Assembly: GCF_017876755.1 (NCBI RefSeq)
Contig: NZ_JAGIOO010000001.1
Location: 8,107,786 to 8,171,785, forward strand
Length of the DNA: 64,000 bases
Direction of reading: 5' to 3'
Source: Crossiella equi
Lineage (GTDB): Bacteria > Actinomycetota > Actinomycetes > Mycobacteriales > Pseudonocardiaceae
Under the pieces are notes generated by a model, which was given only the letters and a program-made list of their open reading frames with translations, was not told where the DNA came from and searched no databases. This document shows positions 61,575 to 64,000 of the stretch, one piece after another. Each line of letters begins with the position of its first letter. The stretch's first letter is position 1. The translations under genes were made by a program, and so were the position numbers.

Positions 61575-64000
61575 CTAGCGGTACGTCAGAGTTGCGCCTT
61601 GTGTTGTTGCGTCAGCGGTCAGCGTGCGGGTGGCCGCGTCCCAGTGCCAGGTGGTCGGCTGGCCGTTCAGCTTGACCTCGGTCGGGCGGTCGGTGTTGTG
61701 GAGTTTGACCGTCCAGGCTCGTTCGGCCGCGCCTGGGTGGACGGTCAGGCTATTGCCGGACTGGGTTATCCGGGTGCGGGTGTTGTCCTCGAACAGGGTG
61801 AAGTCAGCGGTCGCGCCCGCGGTCGCGTGGACGGTCAGGGCGTCGGCCGGGTGCTTCGCGTCGTTCGCGACGTTGGTCGTGCGCTCCACCAGGACGCCGC
61901 CCTTGCGGAGGAAGACCGGCATCGTGTCCAGGGTCGATTCGATGGTGGCTCGGGTGTTGCCCTGGTAGGTGCGGCCCGTGAAGTAGTCGGTCCACTCGCC
62001 CGGCGGGAACCAGACCTCGGTGGTGGCCTTCGGGCCCGGGGTGGTGACCGGGACTACCAGGAGGTCTTGGCCCAGCAGGAACTGGGTGTCCACTGTGGAA
62101 TATGACTCCGGGTTGGCCGGGTGGTCCAGGTACAGCGGGCGGACCATCGGGATGCCCGTGCGGTGGGTTTGTTCGGCCAGGGTGTAGAGGTAGGGGACCA
62201 GGCGTTCGCGGAGGTTCAGGAACTTGGTGGCGCTGGCCTTGGCCTCCGGGCCGTACTGCCAGGGGAGGCGGTCGCCGTGGTTGCTGTGCAGGCGGGTGAT
62301 CGGTTGGAAGGCGCCCAGTTGGACCCAGCGCGCGTAGAGGTCGTCCGGGAGTTTGGTGGTGTACCTCAGCCTGCCGTTCTCCAGGTAGGTTTCCGAGCCC
62401 TGGATTCCGGTGGTGTCGTTGTGGCCGCCGATGTCGTGGCTGATCGCCGACATGCCCGTGGAGACGCCCTCGGCGCTCGTGTAGCCGATCGTGGCCTTCA
62501 TCGTGCCCCACGTCGAGCTGGTGTCACCCGTGAAGTGGAGGGTGTTGCGCTTCTCCGACCACGGGCCGGTCGGGACCGGCTGGGCGCCGCTGTAGCCGCC
62601 CGCCTGGAGGGAGCCGAAGGCCCGGGAGAAGGCGAAGTTGCGTTCCTTGGCGTAGATCTCGTTGATCCACGCGTCCGGGGTCACGCCCCTGAGGGTGGAG
62701 AGGCTGCTGTCACAGCACCAGTCCAGCCACCAGAAGTCCGGTTTGGCCATGCCCCGGTGGAGGTCCAGGTAGGCGCGCAGCTGGTCCGGGTCGGCCCAGT
62801 CGAAGATGTGGCAGTCGGCGCCGTCGCGGTTGCAGCCCGGGGACTTGGCCAGTTTGCCCTTGGCCGTTGCCTGGGCCTTCGGGAAGTCCGGGTCCGTGGC
62901 CAGGATGCTCGGGTGGATGTTGAGGGTGGTGGCCAGGCCTTCGTCCTTGGCCCACTTCAAAAAGCCCTCGGGGTCCGGGAACTTCGCCTTGTCCACCCGC
63001 CAGCCGTTCCAGGCGTTGTGGCCCTTGAAGTCGGTGTCCACCACCAGGACGTCCAGGGGGACGCCGTGTTCGCGGAAGGCCGGGATGACGCGGTCGCGGA
63101 AGTCCGCCGCCGTGCGGTCGATGTACTCCGAGTACCAGACGCCGTAGGCCCAGCGCGGCAGCAGCTTCGGCGGGCCGGTCAGGCGGGAGAGGTCGCCCAG
63201 GGCCGCCTTGAAGTCCTGGCCGTAGCCGAAGACGTAGCCGTCCTGGTACGCGTGGGCGCCGCGGAGCGGGCGGGCGGTCGGGGTCGGCTGGTCGTAGAGG
63301 GCGGAGGGGGTGTCGTCCAGCAGGTACCAGCCGTCACGGTGCAGCAGGCCCGGGTTCAGCTGCGGGGCGCCCCGCTCACCGTCGAAGCCGTCCAGGCCGC
63401 GGCGGTAGCCGCCCAGGGGGAGGTGCGGGGCCGGGGGAGCCGCGGTCGGAGTGGTCACGGAGATCGTGTCCACGTTCACGTGGCAGCCCTCGGGCGGGCA
63501 GGTCAGCGCCAGGGTGGAGGTGCCCGCGGGCAGTGCGAGCTGGGCCGTCTCCGTGCGCCAGGTCGACCAGGAGTCCGTGGTGGGCAACGGGGTCGGGCGG
63601 TTGTTCAGCAGGACCGTGCGCGGTTCGTGCTTGCCGTCGCCGCCCCGGGCGTTGGCGTAGCGGATGTGCACCGCGTACGTGCCCGCAGTGGGGACCGTGA
63701 CCTGGCGGGCGACCGGGGCGTTGGCCGCGAACCCGATGCCCGAGTGGCCCGGGTGTTCGGTGGCCGCGGTGGTCGTGCCGCCCTCGGCCTCGCAGTTCAT
63801 GCCGACGGGGCACGGGTCCTGCGCGCGGTTGGCCGGGTACGGCTGGTTCGCGGTGAGCAGGGCGAGGCTGTCCAGGTTGATGTTGCCGGAGTCCTCGGCC
63901 GTGCGGGTCAGCGCCAGGCGGTGTTCGCCCGGGGGCAGGTCGACGGGGGTTTCGGCCAGCTGCCAGGAGGACCAGGAGTCCGTGGGCGGCAACGTGATCC
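61575..64000 (-). CDS. Glycoside hydrolase family 31 enzyme with carbohydrate-binding module, 5' end outside the window
   Basis: At least 808 residues are visible; the frame is open at the right edge, so the N-terminus and any signal peptide are missing. A CBM6/35-like beta-sandwich repeat (about the first 190 visible residues, with two DSWSxW elements) precedes the GH31 barrel. The barrel shows WAYGVWYSEYIDRTAADF, FWWLDWCCD with the nucleophile Asp, HFTGDTSSTWGTMKATIGY with the acid/base Asp, and the C-terminal beta domain (FPPGEWTDYFTGR). Likely activities are alpha-glucosidase, alpha-xylosidase or a related exo-alpha-glycosidase, probably secreted. It is unrelated in function to the toxin island next door. 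Confidence 0.9.
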   Translation of the reverse strand, partial: ITLPPTDSWSSWQLAETPVDLPPGEHRLALTRTAEDSGNINLDSLALLTANQPYPANRAQDPCPVGMNCEAEGGTTTAATEHPGHSGIGFAANAPVARQVTVPTAGTYAVHIRYANARGGDGKHEPRTVLLNNRPTPLPTTDSWSTWRTETAQLALPAGTSTLALTCPPEGCHVNVDTISVTTPTAAPPAPHLPLGGYRRGLDGFDGERGAPQLNPGLLHRDGWYLLDDTPSALYDQPTPTARPLRGAHAYQDGYVFGYGQDFKAALGDLSRLTGPPKLLPRWAYGVWYSEYIDRTAADFRDRVIPAFREHGVPLDVLVVDTDFKGHNAWNGWRVDKAKFPDPEGFLKWAKDEGLATTLNIHPSILATDPDFPKAQATAKGKLAKSPGCNRDGADCHIFDWADPDQLRAYLDLHRGMAKPDFWWLDWCCDSSLSTLRGVTPDAWINEIYAKERNFAFSRAFGSLQAGGYSGAQPVPTGPWSEKRNTLHFTGDTSSTWGTMKATIGYTSAEGVSTGMSAISHDIGGHNDTTGIQGSETYLENGRLRYTTKLPDDLYARWVQLGAFQPITRLHSNHGDRLPWQYGPEAKASATKFLNLRERLVPYLYTLAEQTHRTGIPMVRPLYLDHPANPESYSTVDTQFLLGQDLLVVPVTTPGPKATTEVWFPPGEWTDYFTGRTYQGNTRATIESTLDTMPVFLRKGGVLVERTTNVANDAKHPADALTVHATAGATADFTLFEDNTRTRITQSGNSLTVHPGAAERAWTVKLHNTDRPTEVKLNGQPTTWHWDAATRTLTADATTQGATLTYR

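Noticed and set aside
1-64000. tRNA or rRNA genes
   Set aside because: No cloverleaf-like or ribosomal RNA sequence was recognised on either strand.

Overview
The window is very GC-rich with strong G/C third-position bias, GTG/TTG starts and several leaderless-looking genes. It carries AfsR/SARP and LuxR-ATPase regulators, terpene genes and very large secreted Rhs proteins. All of this fits a filamentous actinomycete; Pseudonocardiales is my guess from the overall gene style, not a demonstrated placement.

Layout. (1) 1-7.4 kb is an isoprenoid block: a truncated gene at the left edge, a polyprenyl diphosphate synthase, two convergent paralogous LuxR-type ATPase regulators and a class I terpene synthase. 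(2) 7.4-11.7 kb holds fused remnants of a TetR regulator and an amidohydrolase, an alpha/beta hydrolase, a YggT protein, a GNAT enzyme, and an Old Yellow Enzyme divergent from an Rrf2 regulator. (3) 11.7-17.6 kb is a LysR-linked catabolic operon (CaiB-type CoA-transferase, enoyl-CoA hydratase, acetoacetate decarboxylase, 3-hydroxyacyl-CoA dehydrogenase, acyl-CoA dehydrogenase). On paper it can take a C4 acyl-CoA through acetoacetate to acetone. (4) 17.7-32.7 kb is mixed: a tandem pair of unknown paralogs, decayed DNA, a full-length SARP regulator, a nitrilase, a pentapeptide-repeat protein, a methyltransferase, a CPBP protease divergent from a GntR/DUF5808 pair, an acyl-CoA ligase with a TetR regulator, a DUF6000-like protein, and an SHMT-like protein that lacks the PLP-lysine segment.

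(5) 32.7-37.4 kb contains an isolated, intact-looking type I-E CRISPR endoribonuclease gene (cas6e) with a possible decayed cas5e in front of it and no array or other cas genes in view. It is followed by a LuxR-type regulator, a GNAT enzyme and a translationally coupled MFS-msrA-MOSC operon. (6) 37.5-61.3 kb is a polymorphic-toxin island. A cassette of about 10 kb (conserved 5' region, secreted LamG protein, secreted Rhs protein with a Hint domain) is present twice in tandem, and the copies differ mainly at the C-terminal tips and in the genes directly behind them. Copy 1 ends in a small toxin domain of uncertain class followed by a CPCC-family protein. Copy 2 ends in a PD-(D/E)xK-type nuclease domain followed by a DUF6928-like protein. 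Broken genes (a DUF4265-like frameshift, an SMI1/KNR4 gene with an in-frame stop, and another remnant) precede the cassettes and look like relics of earlier immunity or toxin-associated genes. (7) A GH31 glycosidase runs off the right edge.

The most noteworthy material is the duplicated LamG-Rhs cassette with swapped toxin tips and candidate cognate immunity genes. Next come the orphan cas6e, the lysine-less SHMT homologue and the compact acetone-type operon.
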